From positions 496,001 to 560,000 of the forward strand of contig JBBFKY010000001.1 in the NCBI GenBank assembly GCA_037481875.1: a DNA stretch of 64,000 bases. The letters are read 5' to 3'. The translations under genes were made by a program, and so were the position numbers. This DNA is from Desulfosoma sp. GTDB taxonomy: Bacteria; Desulfobacterota; Syntrophobacteria; Syntrophobacterales; DSM-9756. Below are positions 40,625 through 48,999 of the stretch, in pieces (within the stretch, counting starts at the first letter, position 1; each line of letters opens with the position of its first letter). The notes beneath the pieces are model-generated. The model saw only the letters and a list, made by a program, of their open reading frames with translations, searched no databases and had not been told where the DNA came from.

Positions 40625-41551
40625 CTAATCAAGAAGGCGTTTCAGGGACTCCTGGAATTCATCGAGGGAGCGAACCCTTAGAGCTTTCTTGAAAAGGATT
40701 TTCAAAGCATCCACCTCTTGGATCCTTCGAAGACAACGCAGGACGTCTTTGGGAACATCCTGAAACCGTGCATCCAGGGTTTCTAAAATATGTTCCCTCG
40801 TGGCCTCCAACGTTCCCTGCTGCATTCCCCGCTCTAATCCCTGCTCTAATCCCTGCTCTAATCCCTGTTGTCTTCCGCGTTCTATCCCCGAACGGAGACC
40901 CTCTTCATAGCCTTCCTTCTTGATCAGTTCATAGGCATAGGATTCCGTCATAATATCCCTCCTGCGATCCAGCAATTTCCTGGGTAAATCCTTGTCCACC
41001 AAGCCTGAAAGGAGTGCCATGCCGGTCAAAAGATCCGCCTTGTCGCTTCGTTTGAGCTGTGATTCGTAGATGACCTCTTCGGCCATTTGAAAAACTTCGG
41101 AGCCTCCCCGCATGAGCCCAACAAAAGGCATGAGGCACGGATTTCCTGATTCCAGCACCTTTCGAGCGTCCATAGCCGCAAGGGAAATGACCCGAAACCG
41201 GTAGTGAATGAAGTCGTTCTCAAAGGATTCCACCACGTTTCCGCTGGGAACGAGAAGCATCACTGCGGGATAGACCGTAAGACCCGTTTTCAAGCGGTAG
41301 CGAACATCGTATTCCAAAAGCTTCAAGGGGACTTGGGGTTCCCACCGGCTTTGAACTTCCAGGAGAACAATAAAGACACGCCCGTCGGACGTGTGCACCC
41401 GAATGGGGAAATCGCTCCGCCTGACCGTAGCCGTTTCCTGAGGAAGTTCCAAGAGCTCAGATTCCGCCACATCCAGTCCAAGAAAATATTCCAGCGCGGC
41501 CTGCCGGCAGTGGGCCAAAACAACCTTTACGGCCGCATCGTAGCCACCCAT
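40625..41551 (-). CDS. Rpn/YhgA-like PD-(D/E)XK nuclease-family protein
   Basis: A 308-residue protein of the recombination-promoting nuclease/putative transposase group. The start is 41551 (AAGGAG 6 nt upstream). The N-terminal domain has DFPIRVHTSDGRVFIVLLEVQSRWEP, with the E-x-Q form of the PD-(D/E)XK core, then LLEYDVRYRLKTGLTVYPAVMLLVP. The C-terminal part has a flexible run with GLEQ repeats encoded by a 12-bp tandem repeat, then LETLDARFQDVPKDVLRCL, as usual in the family. Members are mobile or stress-linked DNases. It is isolated. The number of 12-bp units may vary among strains. Confidence 0.75.
   Translation of the reverse strand: MGGYDAAVKVVLAHCRQAALEYFLGLDVAESELLELPQETATVRRSDFPIRVHTSDGRVFIVLLEVQSRWEPQVPLKLLEYDVRYRLKTGLTVYPAVMLLVPSGNVVESFENDFIHYRFRVISLAAMDARKVLESGNPCLMPFVGLMRGGSEVFQMAEEVIYESQLKRSDKADLLTGMALLSGLVDKDLPRKLLDRRRDIMTESYAYELIKKEGYEEGLRSGIERGRQQGLEQGLEQGLERGMQQGTLEATREHILETLDARFQDVPKDVLRCLRRIQEVDALKILFKKALRVRSLDEFQESLKRLLD
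40831..40866. repeat. 12-bp tandem repeat in the Rpn-like gene
   Basis: GCTCTAATCCCT occurs three times head to tail (40831, 40843, 40855), encoding GLEQ-type repeats. The unit is a multiple of three, so copy changes keep the frame. Confidence 0.85.
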
Positions 41552-42047
41552 GGCGGACTCCTTACCCAAGTTTCCTGCTACCCTCTCAAATTACCATAGT
41601 CCTGTGGGATAGCAAACCACGTGATCCTTTGAAAGAACACGCCGTGATGAAGGATAGGGTTCAGACAAAGATGGCGGCGGTTGTGGGCCGTCTCGCCAGG
41701 AATTGACAAGGTTTGAGAGCGAGAACTCTTTTTCTGAGGCGGCGAACCGAGAAAATCAACGCCCCTTCGAGAAGCACCTGGTTTGTGGCAGTTCCCAAAG
41801 CGAGTTATATAAAACGCCTTTGTAGGCCTGTAGGGCTACGGTGCGGCACGATCCTATGCCTTAAGTCGCCGGTTCATCCGGAAGCAAGGGTGTCCCGCTC
41901 CCACAATGAGCGGATCAGTGGCCCGCGCCCCCAAGAAAAGAGACAGTCTCGGGTTAGTAGTTTGGGGGGGCGAAGTGGGCCTCGCTCCTGCTTCGAAAAA
42001 ACATTAAAGACGAAACTTTGAAAATTAGGACACGCCACTTTCTCGAT
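41552..42047. repeat. Intergenic gap with dispersed repeat pieces
   Basis: No gene is seen. Positions 41890-41960 (CCCGCTCCCACAATGAGCGG...GGCCCGCGCCCCCAAGAAAAGAGACAG) and 41970-42010 (GGGGGGGCGAAGTGGGCCTCGC...GACGAAACTTTG) resemble the units at 27490-27610. Confidence 0.5.
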
Positions 42048-42398
42048 TTAGAAATTAAAAACCTTGGCCTCAGCCGCCAACTTGATCAAAAGGGGTCCAC
42101 CTTCCAGGGCCATGTTGGCATAGAATTTGGCTTCGTCTACCTGACGAGCCTTAGCACATGGGATTCAGACATAGATCGGGATTTCGTTTTCCACAAGGTA
42201 GGGCAGGTAGTCGTTGACACAATCCCCGGTGGCGGTTTTGATGGTGTAATCCCGCGTCGTGTCCGCCCACAGAACTCCTGAATCGATCAGAAACACATCC
42301 ACCTTGTGCCCTTGGGAATGGGCGATCTTGGCGAACTGAAAACAACGAGCGGCCGCGTCGATTTCGTCGCGGCTCAAGACGAAAAGAAAGTTGGCCAT
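42048..42398 (-). CDS. DsrE-like protein with in-frame UGA (probable selenoprotein)
   Basis: From ATG 42398 (GGAGGAGG just upstream) the frame runs 77 codons, meets UGA at 42165-42167, and continues without another stop to TAA at 42048-42050. The total is 116 residues, normal for DsrE-like sulfur-relay proteins. The first part is MANFLFVLSRDEIDAAARCF...DYLPYLVENEIPIYV; after the UGA comes IPCAKARQVDEAKFY...LLIKLAAEAKVFNF, the usual DsrE end. Sec78 takes the place of the first Cys of the CxxC pair (U-I-P-C). A SECIS-like hairpin (42129-42150) follows. The role is probably redox or persulfide transfer; exact partner unknown. Annotation stopping at the UGA would call it a truncated gene. Confidence 0.75.
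42129..42150 (-). promoter_or_regulatory. SECIS-like hairpin for the DsrE selenoprotein
   Basis: On the minus strand GGCTCGTC, loop AGGTA, GACG-A-AGCC: an 8-bp stem with one bulge, loop beginning 22 nt after the UGA. A GGU in the apical loop and this distance fit the bacterial SECIS model. Confidence 0.6.
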
Positions 42399-42921
42399 TG
42401 CCCTCCTCCTTTGGTGCGTGAACGGGGAAAAGAAAAGGCTCACAAACTTGAATAAACATAGTTTAAGTGTCCTACACGATCAAGAGGAAAAAGCGATGCA
42501 CGTGCCTAATCATTATCGGTCCGTTCTATGGATTGAAAAAGCATGCCGTTACATGCCATGACGATCCAGATTCAGCCCTATTCTTCGAGGGTTCGGCTTC
42601 GATGCGTCTTAAAAATGCGGTTCGACGATCAGGTCACACTCTGGTTTTCGTTGGAGAGCGAAGGATTAGCCTGGCTCGTCACGCTGGCGAGACACCTGCA
42701 TTTCCAGGGAATTCTGCGATTTGATGCTCATAGGAAGCACGGCGCTCCCTGCCCCTCTTGAACGGCCTTGCCCGGAGATCCGGCATGATGTGTTCCAGGG
42801 TGAAATACCACTCGGGCAGGTGCGGGAAATGTCTTGCCTTCAGCGAAGGCTTTAGGTTTCATTTGCAGGGTTGGTTTTCAACCGTTTTTTATATTGAAGG
42901 AGGAACCTGAAAGTCTGTTCA
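42399..42921. other. Intergenic gap
   Basis: No gene recognised. An inverted repeat CTCGTCA-CGC-TGGCGAG near 42675-42692 resembles REP-type hairpins. Short open frames here have no ribosome site or family features. Confidence 0.4.
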
Positions 42922-42999
42922 TGGTCGGGACGGGCGGATTTGAACCGCCGACCCCCTGCTCCCAAGGCAGGTGCGCTGACCAGTCTGCGCTACGCCCCG
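42922..42999 (-). tRNA. tRNA-Pro (UGG anticodon)
   Basis: The cloverleaf folds on the minus strand: acceptor CGGGGCG/CGTCCCG, D stem GCGC/GCGC, anticodon arm CCTGC-CTTGGGA-GCAGG with anticodon TGG, T arm GGCGG-TTCAAAT-CCGCC, discriminator A and an encoded CCA end. Confidence 0.95.
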
Positions 43000-43132
43000 A
43001 CGATTTCCCGAGTAAGCAGGATTGGCTCGCTGCGTATCATAGCGTTTGGCGAAATGCAAGACGATTGGCGGTTTACCAAGAAGGAGTGTCCTTTTTTCGC
43101 GACTACCGTAGGCGAGGAGGCGTGAAGAATCG

Positions 43133-43537
43133 ATGAAAGATGTGTGCGAACAGGTAGCGCGACGAACCCGGCAAGTTCCCGCCGTTCAATGGTTGGGCAT
43201 TCAGGTGCTGAAGGCTTACGCCGGCAAAGCGAGCGTGCGCCTTCCCTATCAGGCTCACATGTGCAATTCTCGAGGCATGGTACACGGAGGCCTTGTGAGT
43301 ACTCTGGCGGATTTTGCAGGAGCCATGGCCCTGCTTTCCCTTTTGGAGGAAAAGGACTTCACGCCCACCATTGAAATGAGTTTAAACTTTCTGGAACCCG
43401 CACGTTCGGATCTTACGGCCGAAGCCGAGGTCCTTAAATGCGGCTCGCGGGTCGGTACGGCCTATGTGCAGGTTCGAGATGCCGAAGGATGTCTCGCGGC
43501 GGTGGCTCTTGTGAGCTACGCCATTTCCAGGACCTGA
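43133..43537 (+). CDS. PaaI-family hotdog thioesterase
   Basis: A 134-residue single hotdog-domain acyl-CoA thioesterase. It has the family signature SRGMVHGGLVSTLADFAGAMAL (HGG motif with the catalytic Asp on the long helix), followed by TIEMSLNFLEPARSDLTAEAEVLKCGSRVGTAYVQV. Length is typical of PaaI/YdiI proteins. GGAGG lies ~11 nt before ATG. It probably hydrolyses aryl- or acyl-CoA esters; the substrate is not readable. Followed by the PFK gene after 45 nt, perhaps co-transcribed. Confidence 0.85.
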   Translation: MKDVCEQVARRTRQVPAVQWLGIQVLKAYAGKASVRLPYQAHMCNSRGMVHGGLVSTLADFAGAMALLSLLEEKDFTPTIEMSLNFLEPARSDLTAEAEVLKCGSRVGTAYVQVRDAEGCLAAVALVSYAISRT

Positions 43538-43582
43538 AGCCCTTTGTCCCTGTTGTGAGCCATCGGGAACCAGGAGGAAATC

Positions 43583-45808
43583 ATGGAACGAAGCCTCGCG
43601 GTGATGACCAGCGGCGGCGATGCGCCGGGCATGAATGCCGGAGTGCGCGCCGTGGTGCGGCGAGCCTTGGATTGTGGGTTCAAAGTTTACGGCGTCTTTA
43701 ACGGCTATGAGGGATTGGTGGCCGGAGGCGATGCCATACGACCTTTAGGGTGGAACGACGTCGGGGGTATTTTGCCTCGAGGCGGCACATTTCTAGGGAC
43801 GGCACGATCGGAGAGATTCCGGACCCGTGAAGGCAGACGACAAGCCGTGCGGCATCTTGTAGCCCTGAGGGTGAACGCTCTGGTGGTCATCGGCGGGGAC
43901 GGATCTTTGATGGGAGCCCACGTACTGGCTGATGAGTGGCCGTCGCATCTGGAAGATTTGCAAAAGGAAGGGCTGCTCGGCGCATCTGAGGCGGTCCCTG
44001 CGTCTCTAAGTGTCGTCGGTCTTCCCGGATCCATCGACAACGACCTTTACGGCACGGACATGTCCATCGGCGTGGACACGGCTTTGAATCATATCGTGCA
44101 TGCCATCGACGATCTCACATCCACCGCGGCTTCCCATCAGCGCACCTTCGTGGTGGAAACAATGGGACGCCACTGCGGCTACCTGGCTCTCATGGGCGCT
44201 CTTGGCGGAGGTGCCTCTTGGGTCCTGGTCCCTGAAGAGGAGCTGGATCTGCGCTGGCACCAAAAGATGACAAGGGCCATCGAAAGGGCGCGGGCCATCG
44301 GACGTCCCCACCAGATGGTGGTGGTGGCGGAAGGAGCACGTCATCCAGATGGATTGCCCATTCGCACGGAGGAACTCAAAAAGATTTTGGCTGATCGGTT
44401 GGGCATCGATGTGCGTTTGACCGTCTTGGGTCATGTGCAGCGAGGTGGTGCTCCGTCGGCTTTTGATCGTATTTTGGCCACCCGTTTGGGGGTTGCCGCC
44501 GTAGATGCTTTGGTCCAGGCGGGCGATCAGCCTCTACGGCACATGATCGGTTTGCAGAAAAACCGGGTGGTCATGACACCTTTAGTGGAAGTGGTGGAAA
44601 AAAGTCAGGCAGTGGGCAACCAAATCGACCAGGGCCACTACCAGGAAGCTCAAAAACTGCGTGGGGAAAGCTTTAGGCGGACCCTCGAACTCATCAAGAC
44701 TCTGACCCGCATCGAACCGGCAGCCGCCACCCATGGCGACGGCTCCGTGGCCATTCTCACAGGAGGCGCCGATTCGCCGGGGATGAACACGGCCGTGAGT
44801 ATCGCCGCCCGCTGCCTCATGAACGAAGGCTTTTCCGTCATAGGCGTGCGCGATGCCTTTTGGGGCCTCATTCGCGGGGAATTCATGCCCTTGGAGTGGA
44901 ATGAGTTGACATCGTGGGTGAACCGTCCCAGTTCTGAATTGGGGACCATGCGTCACAGCCTGAGCGATGAGGACGTTCATCGCGTGGCTGAAACCATCGA
45001 AAAGCACCATATTCGGGGCTTGATCGCCATCGGTGGTTTAGGAACCTACATGAACGTGGCCAAGCTCATGGAACGTGCGCCCGAACTCAAGCCTTTATTC
45101 ATTCCTATTGTCCTTGTTCCCGCAACCATCGACAACAACCTTCCGGGCACCGAATTCACCATCGGCGGAGACACCGCTCTGAACAACATCGTTCAGGCCC
45201 TGGACAAGATACGCCACACGGCAGGAGCCACCAAGCGGACCTTTGTGGTGGAAGTGATGGGTCGTCAATCGGGGTATTTGGCCTTGATGGCGGCTTTGGC
45301 GTCGGGAGCCGAAAAAGCCTATCTTCCGGAAAAAGGGATCAGGTTGGCTGAATTGAATGAGGATGTAGCCCTGCTTCGAGAAAGCTTTCAGTGCGGCAAG
45401 AGAATGGTTATTTATCTTCGTAACGAAAATGCTTCAAAGCATTACACCACCGATTTCATCAGCCGGCTTTTGGAGGAGGAAAGCCACGGGCTGTATCAGG
45501 TGCGCACCGCTATTCTTGGGCATTTGCAGCGGGGCGGCGTGCCCTCGGCCTTTGACCGCATTCTGGCGAGCCGCATGGGATCGGCGGCGGCTCGAGAAAT
45601 GAGCTCTATGCTGCGTCAGGATCGACGTGACGTACTGGTTCTGGGGCAGAGAGGCGGGGGGCTTGAAGTATCACCTTTGAAGCAGGTGCTTGAAGAGATG
45701 GATATCGAGCAGGGACGCCCCAAGCACCAATGGTTTCTGGAGCTGACCGCCACGGCCGAAGCGCTGGCCAAGCATGCTCCTCAATGTGCCACAATCGGTT
45801 CGGAGTGA
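43583..45808 (+). CDS. pfkA: Fused double 6-phosphofructokinase
   Basis: A 741-residue protein made of two tandem PFK domains, twice the usual bacterial length of ~320. First half: MTSGGDAPGMNAGVRA, IGGDGSLMGA, PGSIDNDLYGTDMSIGVDTALN and TVLGHVQRGGAPSAFDR, all catalytic residues present; Gly after GGD points to ATP rather than PPi use. Second half: LTGGADSPGMNTAVSI, then IGGLGTYMNV (the metal-binding Asp of GGDG is Leu) and PATIDNNLPGTEFTIGGDTALN (second Asp is Asn), so it is probably regulatory. This mirrors eukaryotic PFK. AGGAGG precedes ATG. The Slp gene follows immediately. Confidence 0.88.
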   Translation: MERSLAVMTSGGDAPGMNAGVRAVVRRALDCGFKVYGVFNGYEGLVAGGDAIRPLGWNDVGGILPRGGTFLGTARSERFRTREGRRQAVRHLVALRVNALVVIGGDGSLMGAHVLADEWPSHLEDLQKEGLLGASEAVPASLSVVGLPGSIDNDLYGTDMSIGVDTALNHIVHAIDDLTSTAASHQRTFVVETMGRHCGYLALMGALGGGASWVLVPEEELDLRWHQKMTRAIERARAIGRPHQMVVVAEGARHPDGLPIRTEELKKILADRLGIDVRLTVLGHVQRGGAPSAFDRILATRLGVAAVDALVQAGDQPLRHMIGLQKNRVVMTPLVEVVEKSQAVGNQIDQGHYQEAQKLRGESFRRTLELIKTLTRIEPAAATHGDGSVAILTGGADSPGMNTAVSIAARCLMNEGFSVIGVRDAFWGLIRGEFMPLEWNELTSWVNRPSSELGTMRHSLSDEDVHRVAETIEKHHIRGLIAIGGLGTYMNVAKLMERAPELKPLFIPIVLVPATIDNNLPGTEFTIGGDTALNNIVQALDKIRHTAGATKRTFVVEVMGRQSGYLALMAALASGAEKAYLPEKGIRLAELNEDVALLRESFQCGKRMVIYLRNENASKHYTTDFISRLLEEESHGLYQVRTAILGHLQRGGVPSAFDRILASRMGSAAAREMSSMLRQDRRDVLVLGQRGGGLEVSPLKQVLEEMDIEQGRPKHQWFLELTATAEALAKHAPQCATIGSE

Positions 45809-45812
45809 GGTC

Positions 45813-46355
45813 ATGACGAGGAAAAAAATCCGATGGCTTCTTGGATGTTGCAGCGCCCTGGGGCTTCTCGCCGGGTGCGCTCATGTGATCTCTCCCGAGG
45901 TGCGGCAACAAGCGGCCATGAACCTGACCTTGGAAGAAGTTCGGCGAAATCCTGACTTTTACAAGGGCCAGGTGGTGATTTGGAGCGGAAAGATTCTTGC
46001 CGGGGAAAACAAGAGTGACGGTACGTGGCTTGAAATTTTGGAACTTCCGGCGGACCGGCAAGGAAAGCCGTCCAGCACGACCCGATCCGGAGGCCGCTTC
46101 TTGGCGAAAGAATCCAGGTTTCTGGACACCGCTCTCTACGCCCCTAACCGGCTGATTACAGTGGCGGGAACCATTTCAGGCAAGGAACAAAGGTTTGTTG
46201 GCGACGTGCCGTATGTCTATCCCGTAGTCACTATCATGGAAATGCATCTATGGCCTGAAGAACCTCTCATTGTTCGGGATCCCTATGGCGATTCTTGCTA
46301 CCATCACCCTCCCATCTGGTGGCGGTTCTATTTCGGCCATGGTTGGTGTTGGTGA
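45813..46355 (+). CDS. slp: Slp-family outer-membrane lipoprotein
   Basis: A 180-residue lipoprotein, start ATG 45813, 4 nt after the PFK stop. The lipobox LLAGC at residues ~19-23 directs lipidation. The body has MNLTLEEVRRNPDFYKGQVVIWSGKILA and LITVAGTISGKEQRFVGDVPYVYPVVTIMEMHLWPEE, matching Slp/YeaY proteins (starvation- or acid-linked outer-membrane lipoproteins). The end is rich in His/Trp (WWRFYFGHGWCW). Function in this organism is unknown. Confidence 0.8.
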   Translation: MTRKKIRWLLGCCSALGLLAGCAHVISPEVRQQAAMNLTLEEVRRNPDFYKGQVVIWSGKILAGENKSDGTWLEILELPADRQGKPSSTTRSGGRFLAKESRFLDTALYAPNRLITVAGTISGKEQRFVGDVPYVYPVVTIMEMHLWPEEPLIVRDPYGDSCYHHPPIWWRFYFGHGWCW

Positions 46356-46537
46356 CAATCCCGAAAATTTCTTTGAGAATTCACCCATAGTCACTTCGCC
46401 AAGGCCATGTATGGTTGTTGTGACGAAGCATGCTTCGACCCCGGAGCGTGTCCGAGAAGGAGAAAAGGCCGATGGTTTGCCTGGGCGCCCGGGCCTCCGC
46501 CCGTGCTCCCAGCGAAAATCTTTTGTCTGACAGTTTC
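46356..46537. repeat. Gap with a repeat-family copy
   Basis: GTGTCCGAGAAGGAGAAAAGGC (46447-46468) followed by GGGCGCCCGGGCCTCCGCCC and CCCAGCGAAAATC resembles the segment inside the 708-codon gene and pieces at 13190-13310. Confidence 0.5.
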
Positions 46538-48607
46538 TCAAACGGGCACAAGGCGACACGGCAAAGCCCGTACCCAGGGGGTGGCCATGATGGGATCTGT
46601 TCGATCCACCCCCGTCACCATATTAAGATTCGCCGTGTCCCACCCGCGCATGGGATCGTCGGTCTTTTCCGGAAACCACCATCCAAAATCCGCTAACACC
46701 ACTGGGTGTTGCAAGGCGTCCGTGAGATGGGCCCGTTGCGTAATGCGCCCGTGCATGGTTTCAATGAACACTTGTTGTCCTTCCGAGATGCCAAGCTGCG
46801 AGGCCGTGGCGTGAGGAATCCACACAGTGGGTTCAGGGTGACGATTTCTTAGAGTTTCCAAGTGTCGATAGGCCGAATGAAAGAAATGCTTGGGCTTTCG
46901 GCTTGTCAAAAGCAAAGGAAAATCATTGGACAAAGCCGCAGGATCTTCAGCGGCGGGAAGAGGCCGAAATCCCCATTTTTCTAAAAGATTCGAACGTAAT
47001 TCCACCTTGCCCGAAGGCGTCTTGAAACCTCTGGCTTCGTAGCTACGGAAAAGTCTGGGGCCGAACAAGACGCCTTTTTCGCAAAATTCTCGATACGACA
47101 GCCCGGAAGGGGCCAGAATGGCATCCAAAATGTCTGATTCTTTCGCCCAGAAACGATCCCCAAAACCTATCCTCTTAGCCCATTCGGTAATGATCCATAG
47201 ATCGGAACGGCACTCTTCGGGAGGATCCACCAATTTGGGCCGTGCCGTAATAAAACCGTGAGGCAGGCCATAATGGCCGATGTCATCGTATTCCATGGGC
47301 AAGGCCACGGGGAGCACAAGATCCGCCAGGGCGGCCGTGGGCGTCATCACCTGATCGGCTACGGCAAGAAAATCCAAAGATTCTAGAGCCTTTTTGACGC
47401 TTGGGGCTTCCATGTAACTGAGCAGAGGGTTTGTCCCCTGCACATATAGACAGCGAATGGGGTAGGGGGATTGGTTTAGAATGGAGCGTACCACCATCCA
47501 GCTGGGCACGGAAATAAGGCGCGGAATGATGCGGTGGTAGTGGTTCAGAAGTTTCTTTGGTCGATCTGGAAAATCATCCAGAGCGATCATGTCCTTCAGG
47601 GGCATGAGCCGCGGCATTTCCGCACGAATGTTCCCGCCTGGTTCCTCAAGGTTACCGGTGACGGCCATGAGATGGACCAGAGCTCGGCACGTGTCGGCGC
47701 TTTTGGGAGTCTGTTCCACGGCGTTGCCCCACTGAAGGCAGGCTGGCCGACTCTGGGCGTAAAGTCGAGCCGCCGCGATGATCTTTTCCGCAGGGACCCA
47801 ACATCCCGCCGCAACCCGTTGGGGTGTGTAAGGCTTGATGGCTTCTCGAAGGTCTTCAAAGCCTACGGTCCATTTTTCCACAAATTCTCGATCATAAAGA
47901 CCTTCTTCCACGATCACGTGCAAAAAGCCCATGGCTAAAAGATCATCGGTTCCCGGGCGAATCTGAAGCCAGATATCGGCTTTTTCCGCAAGGGATGTTC
48001 GTAACGGATCCACGACCACCAACCGAGCCCCCTGTTTCAAGCAGGCATGCAGGTGGCCTCCCAACACCCCTTCCTCGTTGGTGGCCGGCGGATTGCTTCC
48101 CCAAAGCAAAACACAACGGGACGGACCGTCCAGGTCGGCTACCGGAAAAAAGCCGCAAGTCACCAAGGCCATTTGTTCCCGAGGCATGTGGCACACGTGC
48201 TGGCTTCCCGCCATGTTGGGACATCGAAGAAGGTTGGCCAAACGAAGAAGCAGGAAGAATTCCGGTCCTTTGGGAGCTCCTTGAGCGAAAGCGAGACTTT
48301 CCGGACCCATCCTCTGGAGGGCGTGGGAAAAATGCTGTGCCAGAAGATCCAGGGCCTGGTCCCAAGAAATGGTTTCCCAAAGGCCGGAACCTCGAGGCCC
48401 GTTTCGGCGAAGCGGTTTTGTGAGCCGTAGCGGGCTTTCCAGACGGTCCTTTGCCGAAAGCCCTTTTCGGCAGTGCCAACCGTGGCTGAAAGGATCGTCG
48501 GGGTCGGGGAGCACTTTGTGAAGGCGGCCGTCTTGCACCAAAACTTTGAGGCCGCAGCCCCCGTGGTCGAAGCGGGCACAATGGGTTCGAAACCATTCCT
48601 GAGCCAT
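46538..48607 (-). CDS. Molybdopterin oxidoreductase (bis-MGD, acetylene hydratase/phenylacetyl-CoA oxidoreductase-like)
   Basis: A 689-residue DMSO-reductase-family protein without a Tat signal, so it is cytoplasmic. The N-terminal cluster site is HCARFDHGGCGLKV, with a further Cys 28 residues on (GWHCRKG): spacing C-x3-D-x3-C-x27-C, so an Asp occupies the place of one ligand. Family marks follow: LLWGSNPPATNEEG, HVCHMPRE (possible Mo-ligating Cys), VAVADQVMTPTA-like region, LLLTSRKPKHFFHS and the MGD-binding end. No Fe-S or membrane partner lies adjacent, unusual for a respiratory enzyme. The start has GGAGGA upstream. The substrate is not determined. Confidence 0.8.
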   Translation of the reverse strand: MAQEWFRTHCARFDHGGCGLKVLVQDGRLHKVLPDPDDPFSHGWHCRKGLSAKDRLESPLRLTKPLRRNGPRGSGLWETISWDQALDLLAQHFSHALQRMGPESLAFAQGAPKGPEFFLLLRLANLLRCPNMAGSQHVCHMPREQMALVTCGFFPVADLDGPSRCVLLWGSNPPATNEEGVLGGHLHACLKQGARLVVVDPLRTSLAEKADIWLQIRPGTDDLLAMGFLHVIVEEGLYDREFVEKWTVGFEDLREAIKPYTPQRVAAGCWVPAEKIIAAARLYAQSRPACLQWGNAVEQTPKSADTCRALVHLMAVTGNLEEPGGNIRAEMPRLMPLKDMIALDDFPDRPKKLLNHYHRIIPRLISVPSWMVVRSILNQSPYPIRCLYVQGTNPLLSYMEAPSVKKALESLDFLAVADQVMTPTAALADLVLPVALPMEYDDIGHYGLPHGFITARPKLVDPPEECRSDLWIITEWAKRIGFGDRFWAKESDILDAILAPSGLSYREFCEKGVLFGPRLFRSYEARGFKTPSGKVELRSNLLEKWGFRPLPAAEDPAALSNDFPLLLTSRKPKHFFHSAYRHLETLRNRHPEPTVWIPHATASQLGISEGQQVFIETMHGRITQRAHLTDALQHPVVLADFGWWFPEKTDDPMRGWDTANLNMVTGVDRTDPIMATPWVRALPCRLVPV

Positions 48608-48631
48608 GGGTTCCTCCTGGGTGGCACAGCG

Positions 48632-48976
48632 TCACAGGTTCAATTCTTGTCGAGCTTTTTTAAGAAGATCATTGAGTTCCAAAGAACCGTGCGCAACTTT
48701 TTCTAAAACTTCCGCTACCTGAGCCAGCCCATCCGATTGAGCGTGCTGTGCCCATCGGCGATAGGACACCGCGTGGTCTTCGTTATGATGAATCCAGTGC
48801 TCCAGCATTTTGGCCAGCTTTTCCTTCATGGAAAGGGCACTGGGTTCCTGATCGCCCTTTGGATCGTGACCTTCGTGATGATTGTGACGTCCTTCGGGCG
48901 TGACGTCGCGATGCTGGTGGTCATGGCTGTGAGGATGCTTGTGTTTGGAGCCTGAAGCATCGTGATGATGACCCAT
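48632..48976 (-). CDS. His-rich small protein with C-terminal helical domain
   Basis: A 114-residue protein (start 48976, AAGGAGG 6 nt upstream). Residues 1-45 are a metal-binding His-rich tail (MGHHHDASGSKHKHPHSHDH and more). Residues ~50-114 are a helical domain with HWIHHNEDHAVSYRRWAQHA, which I recall as a small conserved domain linked to metal-handling proteins. It may store or hand over nickel or cobalt; this is inference. It is downstream of the DUF4198 gene (23 nt) on the same strand, so they probably form an operon. Confidence 0.6.
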   Translation of the reverse strand: MGHHHDASGSKHKHPHSHDHQHRDVTPEGRHNHHEGHDPKGDQEPSALSMKEKLAKMLEHWIHHNEDHAVSYRRWAQHAQSDGLAQVAEVLEKVAHGSLELNDLLKKARQELNL

Positions 48977-48999
48977 GGGTTTCCTCCTTGGATGCGCAA

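Noticed and set aside
40831-40866. Short tandem repeat as a CRISPR array
   Set aside because: The unit is 12 bp without spacers and is inside a gene.
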